Source: Holophagales bacterium
GTDB lineage: Bacteria > Acidobacteriota > Thermoanaerobaculia > UBA5066
Direction: 5' to 3'
NCBI GenBank assembly: GCA_016714815.1
Contig: JADKBZ010000001.1
Span: 62,001-126,000 of the forward strand
Length of the DNA stretch: 64,000 nucleotides
Position 1 is the stretch's first letter; each line of letters opens with the position of its first letter. Positions 42,567 through 51,815 of the stretch are shown in pieces. A program made the translations under genes and the position numbers. The notes under the pieces were generated by a model that was not told where the DNA came from, did not search any database, and worked only from the letters and a program-made list of their open reading frames with translations.

Positions 42567-42641
42567 TCCCTCCTCGTCTCCGACAGGAAGCGGGAGCGCA
42601 CGGTCGCCGTGCGCCGAGCGTCGCACGAGGAGGACTTCGAC

Positions 42642-43946
42642 GTGTCACGAGGAAACAGTCCCTGCCGGTGCCTGGCGAGCCTCGCCCTGGTTGCCGGAAT
42701 CTCCCTTTCGGCTTCCGCCCAGGCGCCGGACCCGACGCAGGCGAAGGAGCTGACGCTCGACGACGCGCGCGCCCGTGCGCTGGAGAGCGGCCCCCAGACG
42801 CGCGGCGCCGCGGCCCACCTCGCCGCCGCCGAGGGGGCGCTCGTGCAGGCGCGGGCCCTCCCCAACCCCGACCTCACCTTCGAGATCGAGGATTTCGGCG
42901 GGAACCTCCCGGCCGACGCGCCCTCGCAACGGACGCTCTCGATCGGCCAGCGCGTCGAGTGGTTCGGGAAGCGCTCGGCCCGGGTCGCGGCCGCCCGGTT
43001 CGGGCGCGACGTCGCGGCCCTCGACCTCGCGCGGCATCGCCGGGACGTGGAGCACGAGGTGGCGCGGCGCTTCGCGGCCCTCCTCGGGGCGCAGGAACGG
43101 CTCGCGATCGCCGAGGAGAGCACGGCGACCGCCCGCGAGGTCCGCTCGGCCGTCACGGCGCTCGTCTCCGCGGGCGAGGTCTCGCCGATCGAGGAGACCC
43201 GCGTCGCCGGCGACGAGGCCCTCGCCGGAATCGAGCGGGACGCCGCCGCGCGCGACGTCGCCGACGCCGCCCGCGCGCTGGCCCAGCTCTGGGGAGTCGC
43301 GACGGGCCCGACCCTTCGCGCCACGGGTTTCCTCGCCCGAAGCGCGCCCCTCCCCGGGAACGACGCGGCGCCCGCCGGGGTCGCCGAGCCCGCCCGGCTC
43401 GCCGAGCTCCCCGACCTCGCCCGGTGGGACGCCGAGATCGCGCGGCTCGAAGCGCTCGGGACGCTCGCCCGGCGGGAACCGCTCCCCGACGTCACGCTGA
43501 CCGCCGGCACGCGTTCGTTCTCCGGCACCGGCCAGCGGACGTGGGTCACCGGAGTGTCGCTTCCTCTCCCGGTCCTGACGACCGGGACCGGCGCCCGCTC
43601 CGAGGCGGCCGCGCGGCTCGAGCAGGCGCGGCAGGAGAGGCGCGCCGACGAGGCGCGCCTGACGGCCTCCTTGCGGACCGCAGAGGAGGCGCGCCGTCAC
43701 ACCGCCCGCGAGGTCCGGATCCTGGAGGAGACGGTTCTGCCGAACGCCCGGCTCGTCTACGACGCGATCGGCGAAGGCTACCGGCGCGGCAAGTTCCGCC
43801 TCCTCGAGCTCCTCGAGGCCCGCCGGAACCTCGCCTCCGTCCGCCTTCGGGCGATCGACGCGCGGACGCGGCTGACCCTCGCCCTGGCGGACGTCTTCCG
43901 CCTCACCCCCGAAGCGCTCCCCGAAGAGAAGCGAGGCCCGGAATGA
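42642..43946 (+). CDS. Outer-membrane factor of a metal RND pump (CzcC-like)
   Basis: 434 residues from GTG 42642, chosen over an upstream in-frame GTG because it follows GAGGAGG and begins the signal peptide (CLASLALVAGISLSASAQ). Two TolC/OEP halves are visible: LTLDDARARALESGPQTRGA with ALPNPDLTFEIEDFGGN early, and LAELPDLARWDAEIARLEAL with REPLPDVTLTAGTRSFSGTG later. The long alpha-helical segments give the trimeric tunnel. LLELLEARRNLASVRLRAID near the end is typical of CzcC/CusC. The stop overlaps the next ATG (ATGA), so the operon is translationally coupled. Confidence 0.9.
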   Translation: MSRGNSPCRCLASLALVAGISLSASAQAPDPTQAKELTLDDARARALESGPQTRGAAAHLAAAEGALVQARALPNPDLTFEIEDFGGNLPADAPSQRTLSIGQRVEWFGKRSARVAAARFGRDVAALDLARHRRDVEHEVARRFAALLGAQERLAIAEESTATAREVRSAVTALVSAGEVSPIEETRVAGDEALAGIERDAAARDVADAARALAQLWGVATGPTLRATGFLARSAPLPGNDAAPAGVAEPARLAELPDLARWDAEIARLEALGTLARREPLPDVTLTAGTRSFSGTGQRTWVTGVSLPLPVLTTGTGARSEAAARLEQARQERRADEARLTASLRTAEEARRHTAREVRILEETVLPNARLVYDAIGEGYRRGKFRLLELLEARRNLASVRLRAIDARTRLTLALADVFRLTPEALPEEKRGPE

Positions 43947-45298
43947 CCCGAGAGATGGCGTACCCCCTTCGACACGGACTCCTCCTGGCGGGCTTTCTCG
44001 CGAGTGTCGGCGCGGGGCTCGCCACCGGCTGCGCGAGGCCGGCCTCTCCCGTTCCGGCGAAGACCGGAACGCCCGAGGCGACGGTGGCGGAAGTGGCGGC
44101 CGCGGCGAAGAGCTCCGACCTCGACCGGCCGGTCGCCGACCTGAAGGCCGCGGTCTGCGAGCACCGGATCCCGCAGTACACGTGCGACGGCTGCCGGTAC
44201 GAGGTGGGAGTCGTGAGAGCCGAAGCCGACCTCTTCGACCGGGCGAAGGGGGGAACGCTCGAGCTGGCGAAGGCCTCGCCGCGACCCCTCGCCGACAACC
44301 GGGACTTGACCGGCGAGGTGCGCCTCAACGAGGAACGGGCGGTCTTCCTCAGCCCCCGCGCCCCGGGTGTCGTCCACGCCATCCGTGTGGACCTCGGCGC
44401 CCGCGTCGCCGCGGGGCAGGTTCTCTTCGAGGTCGAGAGCCCGGACTTCCGTCAGGCGAAGGCGGACCTGGCGCGGGCGGCGGCGGCCGTCGGCCTCGCG
44501 GAGGCGACGGCGGCGCGGGAGCGCGAGCTCTTCGAGAAGCGGATCTGCCCCGAGAAGGACCTCCTCGAGGCCGAGGCCGCGCGGACCGGGGCCCGGGCCG
44601 ACGAGCGGGCGGTGAAGGGGCGGCTCCTCGGTCTCGGCCTCGAGCCCGGGGAGATCGAGGCCCTCGCCACGAGACCCGCCCGCCCGGAGTCGGGTCTCCT
44701 GCCGGTCCGCGCGCCGTTCGCCGGAACGATCCTCGAGCGCTCCCTTTCCCTCGGGGCGCAGGCGCTGCCGGGCGACAAGCTCGTCCTCCTCGCCGACACG
44801 TCGCGCGTCTGGGTCCTGACGACGATCCACGAGCGCGAGGTCGCCGCCGTCCTCGAAGCCAAAGCTCGCGGCCCCGTCGAAGCCGACGTCACCGTCCCGG
44901 CCTATCCGGGCCGGACGTTCCGGGGGCGGATCGACCACGTCGGGGGAACCCTCGACGAGACGACACGGACGGCGAAGGCGCGGGTCGTCGTCGAGAACCC
45001 CGGCGACCTCCTCCGCTCGGGGATGTTCGCGCGTGTGCGGCTCCGGGTCCGATGTGAGGGGGGGCCGCTCGCCGTTCCGTCGGAGGCCGTCCTCGAGGAC
45101 GAGGGGCGCTCCTTCGTCTTCGTCCGCCTCGAAGGCCCGTACTTCGTGAGGCGCCCTGTCACCGTCGAGCATTCCGAAGGAGGCTTCGTGGAGGTGACGG
45201 GGAGCCTCGCCGCGGGCGACGAGGTCGTCTCGCGGGGCTCCTTCCTCCTGAAGTCCGACGTCCTGCGCTCGAAGATGGGCGCCGGCTGCGCGGACTGA
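43943..45298 (+). CDS. Periplasmic adaptor of a metal RND pump (CzcB-like), lipoprotein
   Basis: 451 residues, ATG overlapping the upstream stop. A lipobox ends at ASVGAGLATGC. Residues ~70-85 contain CEHRIPQYTCDGCRYEVGVV, a Cys/His motif found in the N-terminal extension of CzcB-like adaptors and possibly metal-binding. The lipoyl and barrel parts of HlyD-type adaptors follow (VFLSPRAPGVVHAIRVDLGA, then ARVAAGQVLFEVESPDFRQA). An alpha-hairpin (AEATAARERELFEKRI) is in between, and the final barrel reads VPSEAVLEDEGRSFVFVRLE. The adaptor bridges the inner-membrane pump and the outer-membrane factor. Confidence 0.9.
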   Translation: MTREMAYPLRHGLLLAGFLASVGAGLATGCARPASPVPAKTGTPEATVAEVAAAAKSSDLDRPVADLKAAVCEHRIPQYTCDGCRYEVGVVRAEADLFDRAKGGTLELAKASPRPLADNRDLTGEVRLNEERAVFLSPRAPGVVHAIRVDLGARVAAGQVLFEVESPDFRQAKADLARAAAAVGLAEATAARERELFEKRICPEKDLLEAEAARTGARADERAVKGRLLGLGLEPGEIEALATRPARPESGLLPVRAPFAGTILERSLSLGAQALPGDKLVLLADTSRVWVLTTIHEREVAAVLEAKARGPVEADVTVPAYPGRTFRGRIDHVGGTLDETTRTAKARVVVENPGDLLRSGMFARVRLRVRCEGGPLAVPSEAVLEDEGRSFVFVRLEGPYFVRRPVTVEHSEGGFVEVTGSLAAGDEVVSRGSFLLKSDVLRSKMGAGCAD

Positions 45299-45309
45299 GA
45301 GAGACGCAC

Positions 45310-48300
45310 GTGAGATCCGCCTTCGCGTGGCTTCTCGACCGGCGCTGGAGCGTCCTCTTCGTCTTCGGCCTCCTCGTCGCCCTCGGCGTCGTCGCCTGGA
45401 GCCGCCTCCCCATCGACGCCTTCCCCGACGTCACGAACGTCCAGGTGATGGTCCTGACGAAGGCCGGTGCGCTCTCGGCGACGGACGTCGAGCAGCGGGT
45501 CACCTACCCGATCGAGCAGCAGATGGGGGGCCTTCCGAAGGTCGACCAGGTCCGCTCGGTCTCCCGGGCCGGCCTCTCGCAGGTCGTCGTCGTCTTCCGC
45601 GACGGCGTCGACCCGTGGTTCGCGCGCCAGGTCGTCTTCGAGCGCCTCCAGGGGGCGCGCGAGAACCTCCCGGCGGGGGTCGAGCCCCAGATCGGCCCCC
45701 TCTCGACCGGCCTCGGCGAGATCTTCCAGTACACGCTCGAGGGGGACGGCTTCTCCGCGATGGAGAAGCGGACGATCCAGGACTGGCTCGTGGCGCCGCG
45801 CCTCCGGACCGTTCCCGGCGTCACCGAGGTGAACAGCTTCGGCGGCGAGGTGAAGCAGTACCAGGTGATCGTCCGCCCCGAGAGCCTCGTCCAGTACGGG
45901 CTCACGCTCCGCGAGGTCCTCGAGGCGCTGGAGCGGGGGAACGGAAACGCCGGCGCCGGCTACGTCGTGAAAGGGTGGGAACAGACCTACATCCGCGGCG
46001 TCGGCCTCTTCGAGAAGGCCGCGGACATCGAGAGCGTCGTCCTGAACAGCACGGGAGGCACCCCCGTTCTCGTCCGCGACGTCGCCGAGGTCCGCGTCGC
46101 GCCGCAGCTGCGCCAGGGGGCCGTGACGCGCGACGGCCGGGGCGAGACGGTCGCGGGGATGGCGATCATGCTCCGGGGAGAGAACTCGAGGACCGTCGTC
46201 ACGGCGGTGAAGGAGAAGATCGAGGAGCTGCGCCGGGGCCTCCCGAAGGGCCTGAAGATCGACGTCTTCTACGACCGGACCGAGCTCGTCGAAGCGTGCA
46301 TCGCCACCGTCACCGACGCGCTCTTCCAGGGGGCCGTTCTCGTCGTCCTCGTCCTCTTCCTCTTCCTCGCCGAGCTCCGGACGGCGGTCGTCGTCGTCGT
46401 CTCCCTCCCCGTGACGTTCCTCCTGACTTTCATCGTCATGAGCGCGTTCGGGCTCTCGTCGAACCTGATGAGCCTCGGCGGGCTCGCCTTCTCGGTCGGA
46501 ATGGTCGTCGACGCGTCGATCGTCGTCGCCGAGAACGTCCGGCGACGCCTCGCCGAGCACCGCGAGCGGGCCGACCGGCGGCGCGTCGTCGTCGACGCGA
46601 TGGTCGAGGTCGCCCGGCCCGTCTCGTTCTCGGTCCTCGTCATCGCCCTCGTCATCGTTCCGCTCCTGACGCTCCAGGGCCTCGAGGGGAAGATGTTCGC
46701 CCCGCTGGCGCTCACGCTCCTCTTCAGCCTCCTCGTCTCCATCGTCGTCGCGATGGCCCTCGTGCCGGTGATCTGCGACTTCGTCCTGAAGCAGGAAGCG
46801 GAGCGGGAGTTCGGCCTCGTCCGCCGCTTCCGCTCCGGCTACGAGGCGTTCCTCGGCAACGCGCTCGCCCGGCCGAAGACGACCTACGGAATCGCACTCG
46901 CCGTCCTGGCGGCGTCCCTCCTCCTCGTCCCCGTCATGGGGACCGATTTCCTCCCCCCGCTCGACGAGGGATCGATCGCCATCAACGTCGTGAGGCTCCC
47001 GAACGCCTCCCTCGAGGGCTCGACGGCCGTCGCCGGGATGCTCGAGAAGCGCCTCCTCGCCTTCCCCGAGGTGGCGACCGTCGTCAGCAAGACGGGGCGC
47101 GCGGAGATCTCGGAGGACCCGATGGGGCCCGAGCAGACCGACCTCTTCGTCATGCTGAAGCCCCGCGGGCGCTGGGCCCGGGGGCGGAGCAAGGCGGAGC
47201 TCGTCGAGGCGATGAGCCGGGACCTCGCGCGGGTTCCGGGCCTGCGGGCCACGTTCTCGCAGCCGATCGCGCTCCGGGTGAACGAACTGATCTCCGGGGT
47301 GAAGGGCGACCTCGCCGTGAAGCTCTTCGGTCCCGACCTCGGCGTCCTGAAGGGACTCGCCGACCGGGCCGCCGCCGCCCTCTCCGCCGTCCCCGGCGCG
47401 CGGGACGTGAAGGTGGAGCAGGTGTCGGGGACGTCCGAGATCGAGGTGCGGCTCGACCGCGACGCCATGTCGCGCTGGGGCCTCAACGTCGCCGACGTCA
47501 ACGACCTCCTCGAGACCGCCTACGCCGGCCGGGCCGTCACGACCTTCGTCGAAGGCGAGCGGCGGTTCGCGGTCGTCGTCCGCTTCCCCGACGAAGCGAG
47601 GAAGGACGTCCCGGCCCTCGAGGGTCTCCTCGTTCCTGCTCCGAATGGGTCACGCGACCCGATCGGCGAGATCGCCTCGGTGAAGGTCGTCGAGGGCCCG
47701 ATGCAGGTGAGCCGCGAAAAGGGGATGCGCCGCGTCGTCGTCGAGGCGAACGTGCGGGGGCGCGATCTGGGCCGCTTCGCCGCCGACGCGAAGGCCGCGC
47801 TCGCACCGCTCGAGGCCGGGCTGCCGACGGGGACGTTCCTGGAGCTCGGCGGGCAGTTCGAGAACCAGAGGCGGGCCATGCGGCAGCTGGCCGTCGTCGT
47901 CCCGATGGTCGTCCTCCTCCACGTCTTCCTCCTCTACTCGGCGCTCGGCAGCGCGCGAAACGCGCTCCTCGTCCTCGTGAACCTCCCCTTCGCCCTCGTC
48001 GGAGGCGTCGTCGGCGCCGTCGCGTTCGGCATGCCGCTCTCCGTCTCGGCTGCCGTCGCCTTCATCGTCCTCCTCGGCATCGCCCTGCAGAACGGCGTCG
48101 TCCTCGTCGCCTGCTTCCGCCAGCTGCGCGAGAGGGGGCTCGCGCCCCGCGAGGCGGTGGTCGAGGGGTGCCGCGTCCGGCTGAAGCCGCTCGTCATGAC
48201 GGCCCTGACGAGCTTCATCGGGCACCTGCCGATGCTCTACGCGACCGGCTCCGGCGCCGACATCCAGAAGCCCCTCGCCGTGATCGTCATGGGAGGGATC

Positions 48301-48405
48301 GTGACGTCGACGCTCCTGACGCTCCTCGTCCTGCCGGTCCTCTACGAGGCGCTCGAAAAGCGGGGCGTCACCGTTTCGCCGGAGGCGACGGCGTCGCGGG
48401 CCTGA
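45310..48405 (+). CDS. Heavy-metal RND efflux transporter (CzcA/CusA family)
   Basis: 1031 residues, the usual length of HME-RND pumps, GTG start 11 bp after the adaptor gene. The N-terminus (LDRRWSVLFVFGLLVALGVV) is followed by DAFPDVTNVQVMVLTKAGAL, VEQRVTYPIEQQMGG and the TM4 motif FSVGMVVDASIVVAENVRRR, hallmarks of CzcA/CusA. The second half repeats the topology (PFALVGGVVGAVAFGMPLSV; FIVLLGIALQNGVVLVACFR). It exports divalent cations or Cu/Ag with proton influx. The substrate cannot be fixed from the sequence. Its last 38 bp overlap the convergent kinase gene. Confidence 0.94.
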   Translation: MRSAFAWLLDRRWSVLFVFGLLVALGVVAWSRLPIDAFPDVTNVQVMVLTKAGALSATDVEQRVTYPIEQQMGGLPKVDQVRSVSRAGLSQVVVVFRDGVDPWFARQVVFERLQGARENLPAGVEPQIGPLSTGLGEIFQYTLEGDGFSAMEKRTIQDWLVAPRLRTVPGVTEVNSFGGEVKQYQVIVRPESLVQYGLTLREVLEALERGNGNAGAGYVVKGWEQTYIRGVGLFEKAADIESVVLNSTGGTPVLVRDVAEVRVAPQLRQGAVTRDGRGETVAGMAIMLRGENSRTVVTAVKEKIEELRRGLPKGLKIDVFYDRTELVEACIATVTDALFQGAVLVVLVLFLFLAELRTAVVVVVSLPVTFLLTFIVMSAFGLSSNLMSLGGLAFSVGMVVDASIVVAENVRRRLAEHRERADRRRVVVDAMVEVARPVSFSVLVIALVIVPLLTLQGLEGKMFAPLALTLLFSLLVSIVVAMALVPVICDFVLKQEAEREFGLVRRFRSGYEAFLGNALARPKTTYGIALAVLAASLLLVPVMGTDFLPPLDEGSIAINVVRLPNASLEGSTAVAGMLEKRLLAFPEVATVVSKTGRAEISEDPMGPEQTDLFVMLKPRGRWARGRSKAELVEAMSRDLARVPGLRATFSQPIALRVNELISGVKGDLAVKLFGPDLGVLKGLADRAAAALSAVPGARDVKVEQVSGTSEIEVRLDRDAMSRWGLNVADVNDLLETAYAGRAVTTFVEGERRFAVVVRFPDEARKDVPALEGLLVPAPNGSRDPIGEIASVKVVEGPMQVSREKGMRRVVVEANVRGRDLGRFAADAKAALAPLEAGLPTGTFLELGGQFENQRRAMRQLAVVVPMVVLLHVFLLYSALGSARNALLVLVNLPFALVGGVVGAVAFGMPLSVSAAVAFIVLLGIALQNGVVLVACFRQLRERGLAPREAVVEGCRVRLKPLVMTALTSFIGHLPMLYATGSGADIQKPLAVIVMGGIVTSTLLTLLVLPVLYEALEKRGVTVSPEATASRA

Positions 48406-51400
48406 GCTTCGCCGACCAGGAGGCGGCCTTGACGTCGTCGCCGCGACCCGGCCCTGCGGCCTGCCGGGCGGTGTAGAGCGCGACGAGCGCCTGGACGCAC
48501 TCCCGCGTCTCCTTGTGCCCTTCTCCACGGCTCGCAACGATGAGGGGATACGCCTCGAGGAGGTCCTTCTCGGCGGCGTCGAGGTCTCCGAGAGCCGTCC
48601 GGGCCAGGCCCCGCCTCGTCAGGAGCTTGGCGACCCAGCGGGCGTTGGCGCCGGTGAATGCCTTGCGCGCCGCCGGCTCGACGCCGTCGAGCACCTTGAC
48701 GGCGTCAGCGTTCTTCCCCTGGGCCTGCATCACCCCGCCCGTGTTGATCGTCGTGATGAAGGTGTTGGGGTGCTCCAGGCCGAGGACGCGGCGGCACTTC
48801 TCCATCGCGTCCCGGTAGTAGGTCTCCGCCTCGGCCAGCCGCCCCATCGCCTCGAGGACGGCCCCGTAGTTGTTGATCGACGTGAGGGTGTCGGGGTGAT
48901 CGGCTCCCCGGAGGCGGCGTTTCGTCTCGAGCGTTACGCGAAGCACGGGCTCGGCCTCGGCGAGCCGGCCCACGGCCTGCAGGAAGCGGCCGAGATTGCC
49001 GAGGCAGGCGATGGTGTCGGGGTGCTCCTCGCCGAGGACGCGCCGTCGCGCCGCGAGCGTTTCGCGCAGGAGCGCCTCGGCCTCGGCGTACTTGCCCTGG
49101 TCCTGGAGCAGGAGTGCGAGGTTGTTCATCGCCGCCAGCGTGCTCGGGTGGTCGGCGCCGACGGCGCGCCGGTACTTCTCGATCGCCTCGCGCTCGAACG
49201 GCTCCGCCTCGGCCAGCTTCCCCTGGAACTGAAGGGCGTAGCCGACGTTGTTGATCGCCGTCACCGTGTCCGGGTGCTCCTCGCCGAGCACCCGGCGGGA
49301 CTTCTCCAGCGCCTCGCGCAGGACCGGCTCGGCCTGGACGAACTGCCCCCGGGCGAGAAGGAGGTGCCCGAGGTTGCAGACGGCGACGACGGTCTCGGGA
49401 GACTCCTCGCCGAGCGCCCGGCGGTGCCGCTCGAGGGAGTCGCGGTAGACCGCCTCGGACTCCTCCAGCCGGCCGAGAAACTGCAGGGCGAGAGCCACGT
49501 TCTGCATCGTGGTGAGGGTCTCGCGGTGGTCCTCGCCGAGGACGCGCCGCATCTTCCCGAGCGCCTCGCGGCAGAGGGACTCGGCCTCGGCGTTCCGGCC
49601 CTGCAGGTGGTGCACGTAGCCGAGGTTGTTCATCGACACGAGCGTGAAGGGGTGGTCCGCGCCCAGGATACGGCGGCTCCTCTCCAGCGCGTCCGCCAGG
49701 AACGGCTCGGCCTCGGCCAGCTTCCCCTGGGCGCGGAGGAGGTCGCCCTTGGCGCCGATCGAGCGAAGGGTCTCCTCGCTCTTCTCGCCGAGGACCCGTC
49801 TCCTCGTCTCGAGAGCCCGCTCCTGGAGCGGCCACGCGGCCTCGTAGAGGCCGAGCGACTTGTAGAGGTCGGCGAGGACCTGCCGGAGCTGCGCGTCGAC
49901 AGCCGGCTGGTCGGCGAAGCGCGCGTCGATCGCGCCCACCGCGGGCTTCAGGATCGTCCGGTCGATGAGGTTGCGGGCCGCGTCGGTGGCGTTGACGCGA
50001 TTCCACTGGCCGGCGAAGGCTCCCGCCTGCGCGACCCGGGCCCGCTCCGGGACTCCGGCCTCTGCGAGCGCCCGCTCGAGCCCTTCCGTGACCTCCTTCG
50101 TGAGCATCCGTCCCGCCGTGGCGGGGTCGACCTGGGAGAGCATCGCCGCCTGGAAATCGGAAACCTTCCGGAGCTCGTCCGCCCTCTTCCGGGCCTCCCC
50201 TTCCGCGGCCACGGCCCGGTCGCGCTGGCGGCCCGCGACCCTCGCCTGCCAGGCGAAGGCGAAGGCGCCGACGAGGAGCGCCGCGGCGACCGCCGCCGCC
50301 GCGAGAACCCCGCCCCGGTGCCTTCTCACGAACTTCTGCAGCCGATACGCGGCGCCCGGCGGCGCGGCGACGACCGGCTCGCCCCCCAGGTACCGCTGGA
50401 TGTCCATCGCCAGGGCGTTCGCCGTCGGGTAGCGCTGCTGACGGTCCTTCTCGAGCGCCCGCATGACGATCCAGTCGAGCTCGCCCCGGATGATCGCCGA
50501 CAGGCGCTTCGGGGCCGTTCGCCGCTTCGAGGCGGCGCGGGCGAGCGTCTCGGCGGAGTGGACGAGCCGCGTCGAGGGTTTCGGCGGGTCGACCTCGCGG
50601 ATGATCCGCCGGACCTCGGCGACCCCGGCGGCCCGAAGCTCGCGCGTGCTGAAGGGGGTCGACCCGGTGAGGAGCTCGTAGAGGAGGACGCCGAGGGAAT
50701 AGACGTCGGTGCGCGCGTCGATGTCGAGGGAGCCCTCGGCCTGCTCCGGGCTCATGTACTCCGGGGTGCCGATCATCGCGCCGTCCACTGTGAACATCTC
50801 CTCGCCTGCCGGCCGGACGGCCGTCGCCTTGGCGATGCCGAAATCGATCACCTTGGCGTGGGCTTTCCCGTCGTGGGTCGAGACGAGGACGTTCGACGGC
50901 TTGATGTCGCGGTGGATGATCCCCTTCGTGTGGGCGTGCTGGACGGCGTTGCAGACCTGGGCGAAGAGCGCGAGGCGCGCCTCCACTGTCAGCCCGTTCT
51001 GGTCGCAGTAGTCCGAGATCGGCGCCCCCACGACGAGGTCCATGACGAAGTAGGGGCGTCCCGTCGGCGTGGCCCCCGCGTCGATGACGCGCGCGATGTG
51101 GGGGTGGTCCATCAACGCCAGCGCCTGGCGCTCCGCCTCGAAGCGCACCACGACGCGCTCGGTGTCCATCCCCGGCTTCAGGAGTTTGACCGCGACGCGG
51201 CGGACAATCGGGGTCTCCTGCTCGGCGAGGAAGACCGTGCCGAAGCCCCCTTCCCCGATCCTCTCCAGGAGCCGGTAGGGTCCGAGCTGGGTTCCCGGCC
51301 CCTCGAGGAGCGGCCCCCTCCTCCCGACATACGCCTGCGCGACCGTCTCGTCGGACGACGCGGCCCCGGCCGCGGAGGCCTGGTCGACGGTCGGGTCGTC

Positions 51401-51535
51401 CGCCTGGAGGATCGCCTCGACGCGGACCCGCAGAGCCTCGTCGCCCTCGCAGGCCTCGTCGAGGTAGCCCTTGCGGGCCGCCGGGTCGGTCAGCGCGCGC
51501 GCGGCTCGCACGATGGAATCGAGTTTCTGCGACAC
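48368..51535 (-). CDS. Ser/Thr protein kinase with transmembrane helix and long TPR array
   Basis: 1055 residues from GTG 51535, which follows GGAGGAACG. The N-terminal ~80 residues form a small helical domain. The Hanks kinase covers ~90-380: IGEGGFGTVFLAE, VAVKLL, HRDIKPSNVLV, DFGIAK, GTPEYMSPEQAEGS, DVYSLGVLLYELLTG. A TM helix (GVLAAAAVAAALLVGAFAFAW) follows at ~415. Then come about 10 TPR units of 42 residues with the repeated core LxEAExxxREALExxRRVLGExHPDTL, the kinesin-light-chain/NphP3-type TPR. The long array should bind partner proteins outside or along the membrane. This type of kinase-TPR protein is abundant in Acidobacteriota and Planctomycetes. Convergent overlap of 38 bp with czcA. 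Confidence 0.92.
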   Translation of the reverse strand: MSQKLDSIVRAARALTDPAARKGYLDEACEGDEALRVRVEAILQADDPTVDQASAAGAASSDETVAQAYVGRRGPLLEGPGTQLGPYRLLERIGEGGFGTVFLAEQETPIVRRVAVKLLKPGMDTERVVVRFEAERQALALMDHPHIARVIDAGATPTGRPYFVMDLVVGAPISDYCDQNGLTVEARLALFAQVCNAVQHAHTKGIIHRDIKPSNVLVSTHDGKAHAKVIDFGIAKATAVRPAGEEMFTVDGAMIGTPEYMSPEQAEGSLDIDARTDVYSLGVLLYELLTGSTPFSTRELRAAGVAEVRRIIREVDPPKPSTRLVHSAETLARAASKRRTAPKRLSAIIRGELDWIVMRALEKDRQQRYPTANALAMDIQRYLGGEPVVAAPPGAAYRLQKFVRRHRGGVLAAAAVAAALLVGAFAFAWQARVAGRQRDRAVAAEGEARKRADELRKVSDFQAAMLSQVDPATAGRMLTKEVTEGLERALAEAGVPERARVAQAGAFAGQWNRVNATDAARNLIDRTILKPAVGAIDARFADQPAVDAQLRQVLADLYKSLGLYEAAWPLQERALETRRRVLGEKSEETLRSIGAKGDLLRAQGKLAEAEPFLADALERSRRILGADHPFTLVSMNNLGYVHHLQGRNAEAESLCREALGKMRRVLGEDHRETLTTMQNVALALQFLGRLEESEAVYRDSLERHRRALGEESPETVVAVCNLGHLLLARGQFVQAEPVLREALEKSRRVLGEEHPDTVTAINNVGYALQFQGKLAEAEPFEREAIEKYRRAVGADHPSTLAAMNNLALLLQDQGKYAEAEALLRETLAARRRVLGEEHPDTIACLGNLGRFLQAVGRLAEAEPVLRVTLETKRRLRGADHPDTLTSINNYGAVLEAMGRLAEAETYYRDAMEKCRRVLGLEHPNTFITTINTGGVMQAQGKNADAVKVLDGVEPAARKAFTGANARWVAKLLTRRGLARTALGDLDAAEKDLLEAYPLIVASRGEGHKETRECVQALVALYTARQAAGPGRGDDVKAASWSAKLRPATPSPPAKR

Positions 51536-51815
51536 CGTTCCTCCCGTTGTTCGGTCGGGAGGATACCGTCGCACCGAGACACCGGCTCGCGAGATCCGCA
51601 CCCGGGAACGGAGGTGGTGCCCCGTTGCCAGGGCGCCCGGCGCGCGAGGTCCTTCAGTGCCGGCGGCGCGTCACTCGCCACATCCGCGACCCTCATCAGC
51701 CCCGCTGGCACTGGAAGTCCGGCGTCCCACGCGTTGGCGAGAGCTTCGCGGCCCCTTGTCCTGGGTGGGGTTCGGCCTTAGTCTTACGATGGTGAAATTT
51801 TCTCGGAGGAGCCTC

